64,000 bases of DNA from Flagellimonas zhangzhouensis (lineage in GTDB: Bacteria; Bacteroidota; Bacteroidia; Flavobacteriales; Flavobacteriaceae): the NCBI RefSeq assembly GCF_900102925.1, contig NZ_FNKI01000001.1:558001-622000 (forward strand), given 5' to 3'. Position numbers and translations under genes: made by a program. The first letter of the stretch is position 1. Each line of letters opens with the position of its first letter. The notes under the pieces were generated by a model that saw only the letters and a list, made by a program, of their open reading frames with translations, was not told the DNA's origin and did not search any database. Positions 16,733-25,706 of the stretch are shown here, piece by piece.

Positions 16733-16806
16733 TGGTCCCACCTGGGCTCGAACCAGGGACCACCTGATTATGAGTCAGGTGCTCTAACCAACTGAGCTAT
16801 AGGACC
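16733..16806 (-). tRNA. tRNA with CAT anticodon (elongator Met, or lysidine-modified Ile2)
   Basis: A 74-base cloverleaf on the minus strand. Acceptor GGTCCTA pairs with TGGGACC, with A as discriminator. The D arm contains AGCTCAGTTGGTTAGAGC, the anticodon loop CTCATAA sits in the stem CCTGA/TCAGG, and the T arm reads CCTGGTTCGAGCCCAGG. The anticodon is CAT, so it reads AUG, or AUA if the C is converted to lysidine by TilS. The pairing G1-C72 excludes the initiator type, which has an unpaired first base. Sequence alone does not separate Met from Ile2. CCA is not encoded. Confidence 0.95.
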
Positions 16807-16865
16807 GCATTTTTGCGGATGCAATATTAGTGTTTATTTTTCACCACCGCAAGGTTTTAACGCTG

Positions 16866-17273
16866 CTACTCCGCTTTTATTTCTTGGCAAAGCTCTACCA
16901 AAACCCCGTTTGTGCCCTTCGGATGCAAAAACGCAACCAGTTTATTATCAGCACCTTTCTTTGGGGTTTCGTTTAAAACGATAAATCCTTCGTCTTTTAA
17001 TCTTTCTATTTCTGAAACAATATCCTCCACGGCAAAGGCCACATGATGAATGCCTTCGCCTTTCTTCTCCAAAAATTTAGCGATGGGACTTTCTGGATTG
17101 GTCGCTTCCAATAGTTCAATCTTGTTGGGGCCTGATTGAAAGAAAGAAGTCTTCACTCCTTCAGAGGCTACATCTTCAATTTTATAGTTGGGTACGCCCA
17201 ATAATTTGGCAAACAAGCTATTTGATGCCTCCAAATCTTTCACGGCGATGCCAATATGTTCTATTTTATCCAT
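16866..17273 (-). CDS. mce: Methylmalonyl-CoA epimerase
   Basis: A 135-residue VOC-superfamily (glyoxalase fold) protein made of two beta-alpha-beta-beta-beta modules. It interconverts (R)- and (S)-methylmalonyl-CoA in propionate metabolism. The first metal ligand is His in DKIEHIGIAVKDLEAS, then the glutamine/glutamate region NKIELLEATNPESPIAKFLEKK, His in GEGIHHVAFAVEDI, and the last Glu in GVLVELCQE, the arrangement of this family. Length fits (about 134-140). The partner methylmalonyl-CoA mutase is not in the window. The gene is divergent from rbfA. Confidence 0.95.
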   Translation of the reverse strand: MDKIEHIGIAVKDLEASNSLFAKLLGVPNYKIEDVASEGVKTSFFQSGPNKIELLEATNPESPIAKFLEKKGEGIHHVAFAVEDIVSEIERLKDEGFIVLNETPKKGADNKLVAFLHPKGTNGVLVELCQEIKAE

Positions 17274-17365
17274 GGATTTCCGATATTTAATTCAAATTAA
17301 AGGTGCTTTTCCCAAAATTACGCACTGTAATTGGTTCAGAAAGTGAGGATAGTCAGTAATTCGCT

Positions 17366-17373
17366 TATTTTTG
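17366..17373 (+). promoter_or_regulatory. -7 promoter box (TATTTTTG) for rbfA
   Basis: TATTTTTG matches TAnnTTTG but ends only 4 bases before the rbfA ATG at 17378, implying a very short or absent leader if it is used. The match may be chance. Confidence 0.3.
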
Positions 17374-17377
17374 CACT

Positions 17378-17773
17378 ATGGAAGAAACACAAAGACAGAA
17401 AAAAATAGGGGGAATCATCCAAAAAGACCTCGCAGATATTTTGCAACGGGCCGCTACCGATGGTGGGCTCAAGGGCACTTTAATCTCTGTTTCGAAGGTT
17501 TCCGTAACCGTGGATTTGTCTTTGGCCAAAGTGTATGTAAGTATTTTTCCGAACAAAGATGCCAAAGGGTTATTAGAAGGCATCAAGGAAAACCAAGTGG
17601 CCATTCGTTATGAATTGGCGCAGCGTACCAAAAACCAATTGCGTCGTGTTCCTGAACTGAACTTTTATTTGGACGACTCCTTGGAGTACATCGACAACAT
17701 AGAAAAATCCTTGAAAGGAGAAGAAAACCCAATTATAAACAGAGATTTACTGGACAAAAGAAAGAAATCCTGA
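17378..17773 (+). CDS. rbfA: Ribosome-binding factor A
   Basis: A 131-residue 30S maturation factor with a single KH-like domain. The N-terminus METQRQKKIGGIIQKDLADIL is preceded by ME, the core DLSLAKVYVSIFPNKDAKGLLEGI carries the conserved strand-helix, and RVPELNFYLDDSLEYIDNIEKSL is the family C-terminus. It is needed for 16S 5'-end processing and cold growth in other bacteria. The stop codon is one base before the TTG start of the next gene, so rbfA and the permease are co-transcribed. Confidence 0.95.
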   Translation: MEETQRQKKIGGIIQKDLADILQRAATDGGLKGTLISVSKVSVTVDLSLAKVYVSIFPNKDAKGLLEGIKENQVAIRYELAQRTKNQLRRVPELNFYLDDSLEYIDNIEKSLKGEENPIINRDLLDKRKKS

Positions 17774-17774
17774 T

Positions 17775-18983
17775 TTGAATTTTCCCCTCTACATCGCAAA
17801 GCGTTACCTACGGTCCAAGAGCAGCCAAAATGCGGTGAACATAATTAATTTTATTACGTTTTTGGTCATTGTCATTGGCTCCGCGGCACTTTTTGTAGTG
17901 CTTTCGGCCTTTGCGGGTCTAAAAACATTCAGCCTTTCTTTTTCCAATACTTTTGATCCCGATTTAAAGGCTTCTCCAACAACTGGAAAACATTTTACCC
18001 TTTCGCCAAAAGAGGAAGGAGCACTCCAAAAAATTCCAGGATTAGCGCAATATGCCAAAGAATTAGAAGAGCGTGCCTATCTGACTTATAAGGAAAAAAG
18101 CACTATTGCCTATATCAAAGGGATAGATGAAAACTACAGGTCCGTTACTGGTTTGGATAGCAATTTATACGCTGGAAACTGGGGAAATTTAGAGCAAAAT
18201 GGTGTTATTGGCATGGGAATTTTCAATTTGCTCGGGGTACCCATGAATAACCGAACCCCCATGGAGGTTTTGGTTCCTAAACCTGGAAAAGGTTCTTTTT
18301 CGCAACAGGGATTGATGGGTTCCAAACCGTATAACGAACTTCCTTTGGTGGTGAGCGGGATGTATGCAGTGGAAGATAATCTGGACAAAAAATATGTTTT
18401 CACCCACCTTCCTTTAGTGCAAGCACTATTGCAAAAAGACAGTACTGAAATTTCTGGAATCAATTTTAAATTGGAAGATGGAGCTTCTGATGAGGAAGTT
18501 AGAACAGGAATCAATCAAGTTTTGGGGGATAAAGTATCTATTTTAACTCGTAGAGAGCAAAACAGCACGCTCTATCGGATGTTGAATACTGAAAACCTCG
18601 CCACCTATTTGATTTTTACATTGGTGTTGATCATTGCGCTTTTTAATGTAGTAGGCGCCATTATCATGATGATTCTGGACAAGCAACAAAACTCCAAAAC
18701 CCTGTTCAGTTTGGGTACAACCATTAAGGAATTGCGCAGAATCTATTTTATTCAAGGGCTGTTGGTCACTTCTTTTGGTGGACTTATTGGAGTGCTGCTC
18801 GGATCTTTGTTGATTGCTTCGCAATTGTTGTTCGGGTGGGTAAAAATCACACCTACTTTGGCCTATCCCGTGGAATACAATCCCATAAATGTTTTGATTG
18901 TGATGGGTACTATTTTGGTTTTGGGCATTATTTCATCCAAAATTGCCAGCAGTCGAATCAACAAAAGGTTGATTGCTATTTAA
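17775..18983 (+). CDS. ABC transporter permease, LolC/LolE (FtsX) type
   Basis: A 402-residue inner-membrane protein with one N-terminal membrane helix (about residues 25-50), a periplasmic domain (about 55-265) and three C-terminal helices forming an FtsX domain (about 270-395). The N-terminus FPLYIAKRYLRSKSSQNAVNIIN is typical of LolC/LolE permeases, which extract lipoproteins from the inner membrane with the ATPase LolD. The start is TTG at 17775, the only sensible one: the stop of rbfA is directly upstream in another frame. The same rbfA-permease pair is common in Flavobacteriaceae. It overlaps the convergent dus gene by 4 bases. Confidence 0.88.
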   Translation: MNFPLYIAKRYLRSKSSQNAVNIINFITFLVIVIGSAALFVVLSAFAGLKTFSLSFSNTFDPDLKASPTTGKHFTLSPKEEGALQKIPGLAQYAKELEERAYLTYKEKSTIAYIKGIDENYRSVTGLDSNLYAGNWGNLEQNGVIGMGIFNLLGVPMNNRTPMEVLVPKPGKGSFSQQGLMGSKPYNELPLVVSGMYAVEDNLDKKYVFTHLPLVQALLQKDSTEISGINFKLEDGASDEEVRTGINQVLGDKVSILTRREQNSTLYRMLNTENLATYLIFTLVLIIALFNVVGAIIMMILDKQQNSKTLFSLGTTIKELRRIYFIQGLLVTSFGGLIGVLLGSLLIASQLLFGWVKITPTLAYPVEYNPINVLIVMGTILVLGIISSKIASSRINKRLIAI

Positions 18984-19972
18984 GCAAACTGATAATCCCC
19001 AAACTTTTCCAAAACCTCGTCAAAAGCGGCAAAAACATCGGCGGCATCATCACTGGTCACCATTTTCATGCGATATTCTTTAAAATGGGGAATGCCCTTA
19101 AAGTAGTTGGTATAATGTCTTCGGGTTTCAAAAACACCTAATTTTTCGCCCTTCCAATCAATGGACATTTGTAAATGTCTTCTTGCGGCATCCACTCGCT
19201 CGGTCATAGATGGTGGCGCCAAATGCTCCCCTGTTTTAAAAAAGTGCTTCACCTCTTTAAAAAACCAAGGGTAACCAATGCTAGCTCGGCCTATCATCGC
19301 CCCATCCAAACCAAATTCGTCGCGCATTTTTACAGCAGCTTCGGGAGTATCTACATCACCATTACCAAAAACGGGGATGTGCATACGTTGGTTGTTTTTC
19401 ACCTCAGCAATAGGTTTCCAATCAGCTTCCCCCTTGTACATCTGCACTCTGGTTCTACCGTGAATGGAAATAGCCTCAATCCCCACATCTTGCAAACGTT
19501 CGGCTACTTCAACAATTTTAATGGAATTGGCATCCCAACCCAATCTTGTTTTTACTGTAACGGGGAGTTTGGTACGCTTTACAATTTCTTCGGTCAATTT
19601 TACCATTAAAGGTATATCACGAAGAATACCTGCCCCTGCATTTTTGCAGACTACTTTTTTTACGGGACAACCAAAGTTGATGTCGATGATATCAGGGTTG
19701 GATTGTTCTACGATGTCCACCGCCTGCAACATGGAATCCAATTCAGCACCAAAAATCTGAATGCCCACGGGACGCTCCTTTTCATAAATATCCAGTTTGA
19801 TGACACTTTTAGCGGCATCGCGAATCAACCCTTCTGAAGAAATAAACTCAGTATAGACCACATCGGCACCTTGTTCTTTACAAAGTGCACGGAATGGTGG
19901 GTCGCTTACATCTTCCATCGGAGCTAGAAGAAGCGGGAAATCAGGGAGTTCTATGTTTCGAATTTTTGGCAA
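18980..19972 (-). CDS. dusB: tRNA-dihydrouridine synthase, DusB family
   Basis: A 330-residue flavoenzyme that reduces specific uridines in tRNA D loops. The TIM-barrel begins with LLLAPMEDVSDPPFRALCKEQG; the catalytic Cys is in NFGCPVKKVVCKNAGAGIL (second Cys, about residue 109), followed by VTVKTRLGWD, the GRTRVQMYKG segment with SIHGR, and FGNGDVDTPEAA for FMN phosphate binding. The helical tRNA-binding domain covers about 245-330. The start is TTG at 19972 (TTG CCA AAA ATT), supported by an AAAGGA stretch just upstream and by alignment with the usual N-terminus. Length fits the family. Confidence 0.92.
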   Translation of the reverse strand: MPKIRNIELPDFPLLLAPMEDVSDPPFRALCKEQGADVVYTEFISSEGLIRDAAKSVIKLDIYEKERPVGIQIFGAELDSMLQAVDIVEQSNPDIIDINFGCPVKKVVCKNAGAGILRDIPLMVKLTEEIVKRTKLPVTVKTRLGWDANSIKIVEVAERLQDVGIEAISIHGRTRVQMYKGEADWKPIAEVKNNQRMHIPVFGNGDVDTPEAAVKMRDEFGLDGAMIGRASIGYPWFFKEVKHFFKTGEHLAPPSMTERVDAARRHLQMSIDWKGEKLGVFETRRHYTNYFKGIPHFKEYRMKMVTSDDAADVFAAFDEVLEKFGDYQFA

Positions 19973-20023
19973 ATCCTTTGTTTTTTGGTCTGCAAAAGTA
20001 CAAAATCACTTAAAATGAACGCA

Positions 20024-22444
20024 CTAATCTTGGGGTTGAAGTCTTTCGCGCTCTTTTTTGTCGATGGCTCGCTGATTGTCTTCCAACCTAAAATTCCCGA
20101 AATTATAGGTGAATCCGAACCTGATAAATTGAGTTTCTGGACGTCTACGGTAAAAGTTATCCTGATTTAAATACTGCGAGCGATAGGTGGGCACATACTT
20201 TTCCAAAATATCCTCTGCAGCAAGCGAAAGCGTGATTTTGTTATCGAAAAGTGTTTTTCGAAGCCCTACCGTGAGGTTAAATTGCTCATCGGAAACGTAA
20301 GACCCGAACAAGAATTTTGAAATGTAAGTGGCGGCCACTTCACCCGTAAATGTTCCGTCTTTTGACAGGGTTAAATAGTTCCCCAAATCGGCATAAACCC
20401 CATTGACCTTGTTCGTAAACGCCACATTTCCGCTTTGTTCAGCCAAAAAAGTCTCCTCTTCGTGGAAAATTGAGGTGTATGCCACCACAGACCATGCTGG
20501 AACAATGGCCTTGCTCAATGTGAAATCCAAACCATACGATTTACTGTCGAGCACGTTTTGCTTGTACTCGACCAAGGTTTGGTTGTTGTTGTCCTGAAAC
20601 ACCAAATACGCAATATTGCTCCCATTATCTTTGTAGTACACATCAAAAAAGTATTCGCTGTTAAGGGTATAATTAAAGTTGAAATTGTTGCTGAAACTAG
20701 GTTTTAATGATGGGTTGCCCTGCTCATAATCGTTTTCGTTATAAAAGAATCGAAATGGATTAAGATCATCATATTTTGGCCTATTTACGTTTCTCCCAAA
20801 ATCGAAAGAAAAGCTATGCTTGTCCGATGGAGTGTACAACAAATAAAAAGAGGGAAACGGCTCAAAAAAGTCTTGGGTGTTAACTTGGTTCAATGTCAGC
20901 GACGTTCCTTCTGCTTCAGTCAATTCGCCTCGAACACCCAGCTTCATAGACCATTTTTCCCAGTTTTTTACAAAGCTGAAATAGGCTGCATATACTTTTT
21001 CATCATACAAAAAGCGGTCAGATTGAGAAGCATCCACATTATCATCTGACCCAGTAAAATTGAAAAAACGAACACTGCTTTCTGAATCGATCACAGAAAT
21101 TTTGGCGCCAGATTCAAACGAAGCGTTTCCAATTGGAGTGGAATAATCCAATTGCCCCGTATAAATCTGAATATCTTGTTTGGAATCGGAATCAAAACCA
21201 AAATCCCTCAAAAATACACCTCCAGCATCAAAATAATTGGTGTTCAGGTTTTGAAAATAGTCCCCATTAAAATAGGTATAGTGGCCATTGGCGCTAATTT
21301 GTGCACCTTCTTTTTTTAGTTTGTGCACATAGCTTAAATCAAAAGCCAAATTCGTATTATCCATGTCGGCATTGTTCTGAGTGGTAAATGTGGAATCCAA
21401 TTGACCCAGATTATTGCTCATCACGGTTTCAAGATTGGTCTGCTGCTCTTGGTTGAGGTTAAAAAGTACATTGGATGTAAGATTAAGACTGTTTCGATCA
21501 TTGAAATCATAGTCCAATACAAAACTTCCGTTGTGCGACTGCGTTCTTTCAAGCTGGTTGTAATCCGTATCCCATTGCGAAAAAAAGGCATTCGAACCGT
21601 CCATGAAATTGATGCCCTTTTTGGTTTTCACCAAGTCCTTTTTAGGATTGATGCTATAATTCGCAAACAGGTTCAGTTTATCCGTTTTATAATAATGACT
21701 TGTACCCAAACTATATTTAGAAAAAACAGCCTGTGTATAATTGCCGTTTATACTTCCCTTGTAGCCTGGCACAATGTTCTTACTGGTCACAATATTTAAA
21801 ACTGGGCCACCCTCTGCATCATAACTTGCGGGTGGATTGGCAATGACCTCAACCGATTTAATATTCGCGCCCGCAAGCCCCTGCAATAGGTCTTGCACTT
21901 CTTGTCCAGAAAGCTGAACTTTTCTGTCGTTGAGGTAAACTGTTGCATTCTGCCCTCGAATCAACAATTCATCTTGATTTACTATAACCCCAGGAGTGCT
22001 TTTTAAAATATCCCATGAATTTCCTTGTGAAACTACCGTGTTTTCAACCGAAAAAACCAGTCTGTCTGGGAGTCTTTGAAGCTTGGGACGCTGCGCGGTG
22101 ACCACAACTTCATCCAATTCATTACTTCCCATAGGAATAATTAACGCGCCTAAGGCAATGTCACTTGAAATGTCCAAAGCTCTTGGTTCTGAGCCCCTGC
22201 CCACATAACTTGCTTGTAATAAATAGAGGTCGGGGTCTATTCCCGTTAACTCAAAAAAGCCATTATCATCTGAGGAAGTACCTTTTACAAAGGTAGAATC
22301 CATAGCCTGCAAAAGAAGAATGTTCGCGTAGGGAATGGTTTCATTTTGCTCATCCACCACCTTTCCCGTAACTGTATATTTTTGGGCACAAAGTCCGTGC
22401 ATCACAAAAAATACCAATACAAAGGTTGAGGTGGTTAGCTTCAT
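20024..22444 (-). CDS. TonB-dependent receptor-like outer-membrane beta-barrel protein
   Basis: An 806-residue outer-membrane protein. A signal peptide (about 1-20, ending HGLCAQ) precedes a carboxypeptidase-regulatory-like beta-sandwich (about 22-105, KYTVTGKVVDEQNETIPYAN), a plug domain (about 110-225, with DELLIRGQNATVYLNDRKV) and a 22-strand barrel of the outer-membrane-family-3 type. The C-terminus is unusual in extending past the last strand (RFGFTYNFGNFRLEDNQ) with about 18 charged residues (IDKKERERLQ). A clear TonB box is not seen, as is common in this subfamily, whose substrates (peptides, metals or glycans) are generally unknown. No SusD partner lies next to it. Confidence 0.92.
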   Translation of the reverse strand: MKLTTSTFVLVFFVMHGLCAQKYTVTGKVVDEQNETIPYANILLLQAMDSTFVKGTSSDDNGFFELTGIDPDLYLLQASYVGRGSEPRALDISSDIALGALIIPMGSNELDEVVVTAQRPKLQRLPDRLVFSVENTVVSQGNSWDILKSTPGVIVNQDELLIRGQNATVYLNDRKVQLSGQEVQDLLQGLAGANIKSVEVIANPPASYDAEGGPVLNIVTSKNIVPGYKGSINGNYTQAVFSKYSLGTSHYYKTDKLNLFANYSINPKKDLVKTKKGINFMDGSNAFFSQWDTDYNQLERTQSHNGSFVLDYDFNDRNSLNLTSNVLFNLNQEQQTNLETVMSNNLGQLDSTFTTQNNADMDNTNLAFDLSYVHKLKKEGAQISANGHYTYFNGDYFQNLNTNYFDAGGVFLRDFGFDSDSKQDIQIYTGQLDYSTPIGNASFESGAKISVIDSESSVRFFNFTGSDDNVDASQSDRFLYDEKVYAAYFSFVKNWEKWSMKLGVRGELTEAEGTSLTLNQVNTQDFFEPFPSFYLLYTPSDKHSFSFDFGRNVNRPKYDDLNPFRFFYNENDYEQGNPSLKPSFSNNFNFNYTLNSEYFFDVYYKDNGSNIAYLVFQDNNNQTLVEYKQNVLDSKSYGLDFTLSKAIVPAWSVVAYTSIFHEEETFLAEQSGNVAFTNKVNGVYADLGNYLTLSKDGTFTGEVAATYISKFLFGSYVSDEQFNLTVGLRKTLFDNKITLSLAAEDILEKYVPTYRSQYLNQDNFYRRRPETQFIRFGFTYNFGNFRLEDNQRAIDKKERERLQPQD

Positions 22445-22547
22445 GTAGAGTTAGGGTTGAACCTCAAATCTAATAAATTATTTTTGAGCGAAATAGCTTA
22501 CCTCTTTTCTTATTTTGAAAAATACATCTACGGGCCACTAAAACAAT

Positions 22548-22555
22548 TATATTTG
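22548..22555 (+). promoter_or_regulatory. -7 promoter box (TATATTTG) for lepA
   Basis: TATATTTG is an exact TAnnTTTG match, 41 bases upstream of the chosen lepA ATG, in the gap shared with the divergent outer-membrane receptor. Confidence 0.5.
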
Positions 22556-22596
22556 CAGTTGATCATGTGCCCTTTTGGGGAGGTGTTAATGTTGAT

Positions 22597-24393
22597 ATGA
22601 AAAAGATTCGAAATTTTTGCATAATTGCACATATAGACCACGGTAAAAGTACCTTGGCAGACCGTTTGTTGGACTTTACGGGTTCTGTTACCGAACGCGA
22701 AAAACAAGACCAGTTGTTAGACAATATGGACTTGGAGCGCGAACGCGGAATCACAATTAAAAGTCACGCCATTCAAATGGAATATGTGCACGAGGGTGAA
22801 ACTTATGTTCTGAACCTTATCGACACTCCTGGTCACGTGGATTTCTCTTATGAAGTTTCCCGTTCTATCGCAGCTTGTGAGGGAGCGCTTTTGGTAGTCG
22901 ATGCTGCACAAAGCATTCAGGCACAGACCATTTCCAATCTTTATTTGGCTCTTGAGAACGATTTGGAAATAATTCCAGTCCTTAATAAAGTGGATTTGCC
23001 AAGTGCCAATCCAGAGGAAGTTACCGACGATATTGTTGATCTTTTGGGTTGTAAACCTGAAGAGGTGATTCCTGCCAGTGCTAAAACTGGTATTGGAATT
23101 GAAGAAATTTTAACCGCCATTATTGAGCGTATCCCTGCGCCAAGTGGTAATGCCGATGAGCCTTTGCAGGCCTTGGTTTTTGATTCTGTTTACAATCCTT
23201 TTAGAGGTGTTGAAACTTATTTTAGGGTAGTAAATGGGGAAATCAAAAAAGGGCAAAAAATCAAATTTGTCGCAACGGGCAAGTCCTACGATGCTGATGA
23301 AATTGGCACCTTGAAATTGAAGCAAATGCCCAAACAAAAAATTTCCGCTGGGGATGTGGGCTATTTGATCACGGGTATTAAAGACGCTCGCGAAGTAAAA
23401 GTTGGGGATACCATTACTGATGCCGTTAACCCGACCAAAAATGCCATTTCTGGTTTTGAAGACGTAAAACCCATGGTTTTTGCAGGAATTTATCCAGTAG
23501 ACACTGAGGATTTTGAAGAATTGCGTTCTTCCATGGAAAAGTTGCAGTTGAATGATGCTTCTTTAGTGTTCACCCCAGAAAGTAGTGCCGCACTAGGATT
23601 TGGATTCCGTTGTGGGTTCTTGGGAATGTTGCATATGGAAATCATCCAAGAGCGTTTGGAGCGTGAGTTCGATATGACCGTAATCACCACGGTTCCCAAC
23701 GTAAGCTACCATGCCTTTACTACAAAAGACAGGGAAACCCCATTAATTGTAAACAATCCTTCCGATTTACCAGACCCGAGTACGGTAGATCGTGTTGAGG
23801 AACCTTATATTAAAGCGACCATCATCACAAAATCCGATTTTGTGGGGAATGTGATGTCACTTTGTATTGAAAAACGAGGTCAAATTGTGAATCAAACCTA
23901 TTTGACCACGGAACGGGTAGAGCTTATTTTTGATATGCCCTTGGCCGAAATCGTGTTTGACTTTTATGACCGATTGAAAACCGTTTCAAAAGGTTATGCC
24001 TCTTTCGATTATACACCAATAGGGATGCGAGTATCCAAACTGGTCCGAGTGGATATCCTTTTGAACGCGCAACCTGTTGACGCTTTATCTGCATTGGTCC
24101 ATTTTGATAATGCACACACTATTGGTAAAAAAATGTGCGAAAAGTTAAAAGAGCTTATCCCAAGACAGCAATTCGATATTCCTATCCAAGCTGCGATTGG
24201 CTCCAAGATTATTTCTAGGGAAACCATAAAAGCTTTGCGAAAAGATGTTACCGCCAAATGCTATGGTGGTGATATTTCCCGTAAACGTAAACTGCTTGAA
24301 AAACAGAAAAAGGGTAAAAAGCGAATGCGCCAAGTTGGAAATGTAGAAATTCCACAACAAGCTTTTATGGCCGTTTTAAAGTTGAATGATTAA
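22597..24393 (+). CDS. lepA: Elongation factor 4 (LepA), translational GTPase
   Basis: A 598-residue GTPase that acts on stalled or mistranslocated ribosomes and helps initiation and 30S assembly. G1 [15 protein letters not shown], switch [17 protein letters not shown]3 [13 protein letters not shown]4 NKVDLP and G5 [10 protein letters not shown] are all intact. The EF-G-like domains II, III and V follow, and the LepA-specific C-terminal domain ends with [22 protein letters not shown] use the ATG at 22597 ([17 protein letters not shown]), which gives the family length of 598; an in-frame GTG 30 bases upstream adds a non-conserved leader. It is a single-gene unit that converges with the lipoprotein cluster. 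Confidence 0.97.
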   Translation: MKKIRNFCIIAHIDHGKSTLADRLLDFTGSVTEREKQDQLLDNMDLERERGITIKSHAIQMEYVHEGETYVLNLIDTPGHVDFSYEVSRSIAACEGALLVVDAAQSIQAQTISNLYLALENDLEIIPVLNKVDLPSANPEEVTDDIVDLLGCKPEEVIPASAKTGIGIEEILTAIIERIPAPSGNADEPLQALVFDSVYNPFRGVETYFRVVNGEIKKGQKIKFVATGKSYDADEIGTLKLKQMPKQKISAGDVGYLITGIKDAREVKVGDTITDAVNPTKNAISGFEDVKPMVFAGIYPVDTEDFEELRSSMEKLQLNDASLVFTPESSAALGFGFRCGFLGMLHMEIIQERLEREFDMTVITTVPNVSYHAFTTKDRETPLIVNNPSDLPDPSTVDRVEEPYIKATIITKSDFVGNVMSLCIEKRGQIVNQTYLTTERVELIFDMPLAEIVFDFYDRLKTVSKGYASFDYTPIGMRVSKLVRVDILLNAQPVDALSALVHFDNAHTIGKKMCEKLKELIPRQQFDIPIQAAIGSKIISRETIKALRKDVTAKCYGGDISRKRKLLEKQKKGKKRMRQVGNVEIPQQAFMAVLKLND

Positions 24394-24431
24394 GACACCC
24401 CCACTTAACGCAATCCTGTAAATTCAAAGAT

Positions 24432-24686
24432 TTAGAAATCACCTTCAGAATCATCGGCACAAGCCTCATCCACGACTTGCTGAGGAGTACTCCCTTCTAA
24501 ATCTTCTTCGGTCATAGTTCCTTTGATACCATATGCTGTGGCGTCATAAGTTCCATTGCCATTGTCGCAAAGCTCAAATTTATTACCTAGTTCGGAAGTA
24601 CATGAATAGCACTTTTTGTCATCGTCCTTTGAGCAGCTTACTGAAATTAAACTAAGTGTCATCAAGGCAAGTACAATTTTTCTCAT
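24432..24686 (-). CDS. Small cysteine-rich lipoprotein, paralogue A (unknown function)
   Basis: An 84-residue predicted lipoprotein, the leftmost of four tandem paralogues. The signal (MRKIVLALMTLSLISVSC) ends at Cys18, which would be lipidated; SKDDD after it resembles the Bacteroidota lipoprotein surface-export signal (Lys followed by acidic residues), suggesting an outer-face location. The mature domain has CYSC near 26-29, LCDNGNGTYD near 39-48, an acidic helix (TEEDLEGSTPQQVVDEAC) near 59-76 and an acidic tail. The four Cys outside the lipobox are conserved across the cluster and could form two disulfides. I do not recognise the domain. It is preceded by its own copy of the shared promoter/operator and converges with lepA. 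Confidence 0.85.
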   Translation of the reverse strand: MRKIVLALMTLSLISVSCSKDDDKKCYSCTSELGNKFELCDNGNGTYDATAYGIKGTMTEEDLEGSTPQQVVDEACADDSEGDF

Positions 24687-24785
24687 TTTTAAAGGTTTTT
24701 GGTTATTGAATGAGATAAATGTACTTGTGAAGCTTGTCCTTTATGGGGCACAATTGACGAATGCCCCTTTTGGGTTGATGGATTG
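24687..24785 (-). promoter_or_regulatory. Cluster promoter/operator, copy A
   Basis: On the minus strand a -7-like box TACATTTA (24716-24723) lies 29 bases before the ATG. Exactly 29 bases upstream of it is half-site ATTGAC (24753-24758, given as on the plus strand) and a second half-site GTTGAT (24774-24779) starts 21 bases further. GGGGCA (24745-24750) and TGCCCC (24762-24767) form a perfect six-base inverted repeat around the first half-site. The same layout recurs in copies B, C and D. There is no -33 TTG, so an activator is inferred. Confidence 0.7.
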
Positions 24786-24799
24786 GTCATAAAAAAGGA

Positions 24800-24819
24800 A
24801 ATGCGCTAAAAAGCACATT
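24800..24819 (-). terminator. Terminator after lipoprotein paralogue B
   Basis: AATGCGCT (24800-24807) pairs with AGCACATT (24812-24819), with one G-T wobble, around an AAAA loop. On the minus strand it is followed by CCTTTTTT. It lies about 18 bases beyond the stop of the gene ending at 24838. Confidence 0.7.
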
Positions 24820-24837
24820 ACATCTTTCATAAATTAA

Positions 24838-25086
24838 TTAAAGGCTATTACAAACTTCTTGAGCATATTCTTCTGGACTCATGTTCCCAAGTTGCTCAGC
24901 TGTCAATTCTTGAGTTGCCACTCCACCAAGTGTAAGTTCATATTTTCCATTTCCTAAATCACAAATTTCAACCTTTGTGCCTTCACTGCTATCGCATGTG
25001 TCACATTTTTTGCTTGGTTCATCATCCTTTGAACAGCTCACTGTAATCAAACCCAAAGCCATCAATGCAAGTACAACTTTTCTCAT
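24838..25086 (-). CDS. Small cysteine-rich lipoprotein, paralogue B (unknown function)
   Basis: An 82-residue predicted lipoprotein. Signal MRKVVLALMALGLITVSC ends at Cys18, followed by SKDDEPSKK, again a surface-export-like acidic stretch. The mature domain keeps the cluster pattern: CDTC (about 28-31), VEICDLGNGKYEL (about 39-51), and LTAEQLGNMSPEEYAQEVC ending near residue 80. Compared with paralogue A the acidic C-terminal tail is missing. It has its own promoter copy, lying exactly 400 bases from that of A, and its own terminator, so each gene of the cluster is a separate transcription unit. Confidence 0.85.
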   Translation of the reverse strand: MRKVVLALMALGLITVSCSKDDEPSKKCDTCDSSEGTKVEICDLGNGKYELTLGGVATQELTAEQLGNMSPEEYAQEVCNSL

Positions 25087-25190
25087 TTTTAAAGATTTTT
25101 GGTTATTGAATGAGATAAATGTACTTGTGAAGCCTGTCCTTTATAGGGCACAATTGACGAATGCCCCTTTTGAGTTGATGGATGCGTGGT
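25087..25190 (-). promoter_or_regulatory. Cluster promoter/operator, copy B
   Basis: TACATTTA on the minus strand (25116-25123), half-site ATTGAC (25153-25158) after a gap of 29 bases, and GTTGAT (25174-25179) 21 bases further. The inverted repeat around the first half-site has one mismatch (AGGGCA versus TGCCCC). Apart from a few substitutions the 100 bases equal copy A. Confidence 0.7.
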
Positions 25191-25277
25191 TTTAAAAGAA
25201 ATCTTTTAACTATTACACTTGTTTAATTTTAAATTACGGCTCATTGCCGGAGCTAATTAAAAAAGTGAAGGTTGAAA

Positions 25278-25706
25278 TCAAAATTTTAATTCAGGGGCAT
25301 CACTACACAAAAAATATAAGAGCTCATCAGGGGCATAGCCCTCTAATTCTGCTTCCGAAAATGTATGGCTTTCTTCTCCATTAATAGTTATAAGATATGT
25401 TCCATCACCATTATCACAAATCTCGTATTCATTTTCCAAATTAGAAATACATGATTCACAACCGTCATCATCATCACAGGCTTCCTGAACAAACTCTTGA
25501 GGTGTTTGCCCCTTTAAATCTCCTTTATCTAAAGTCCATATTACACCAAATTCAGTAAATTTAAATATATCATTTCCGATATTACAAATTTCAAATTCAT
25601 TACCCAATTCTGAAGTACATGACACACATTTGGGGGCATCATCATTTTTGGAACAATTAACAGAAATTAAACCAAGAGCCATAAAGGCAAGTACCCTTTT
25701 TCTCAT
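25278..25706 (-). CDS. Cysteine-rich lipoprotein with two tandem domains, paralogue C (unknown function)
   Basis: A 142-residue predicted lipoprotein, the only member with the four-Cys unit twice. The signal MRKRVLAFMALGLISVNC ends at Cys18, followed by SKNDDAPK. Unit one runs from CVSC (about 27-30) through FEICNIGND to TPQEFVQEAC (about 76). After an acidic linker DDDDG, unit two runs from CESC (about 82-85) through YEICDNGDGTY to APDELLYFLC (about 133). The units align with each other and with A, B and D, so this looks like an internal duplication, or a fusion of two neighbours that lost the second signal peptide. Its promoter copy is the most diverged of the four. Confidence 0.83.
   Translation of the reverse strand: MRKRVLAFMALGLISVNCSKNDDAPKCVSCTSELGNEFEICNIGNDIFKFTEFGVIWTLDKGDLKGQTPQEFVQEACDDDDGCESCISNLENEYEICDNGDGTYLITINGEESHTFSEAELEGYAPDELLYFLCSDAPELKF

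Noticed and set aside
6781-22555. TTG triplets about 30 bases upstream of several TAnnTTTG boxes (ribE, rbfA, lepA, TauE/SafE) as -33 elements
   Set aside because: The gap to the -7 box is 28-32 bases, well beyond the usual spacing of about 17-23; TTG is frequent in this DNA.
22567-22596. Ten-codon upstream extension of lepA from a GTG
   Set aside because: The residues are not conserved in LepA and the ATG at 22597 gives the exact family length.
25234-25262. Hairpin CGGC/GCCG downstream of lipoprotein C as terminator
   Set aside because: The stem is four G/C pairs with an uneven bulge and no T-run; too weak to list as a feature.
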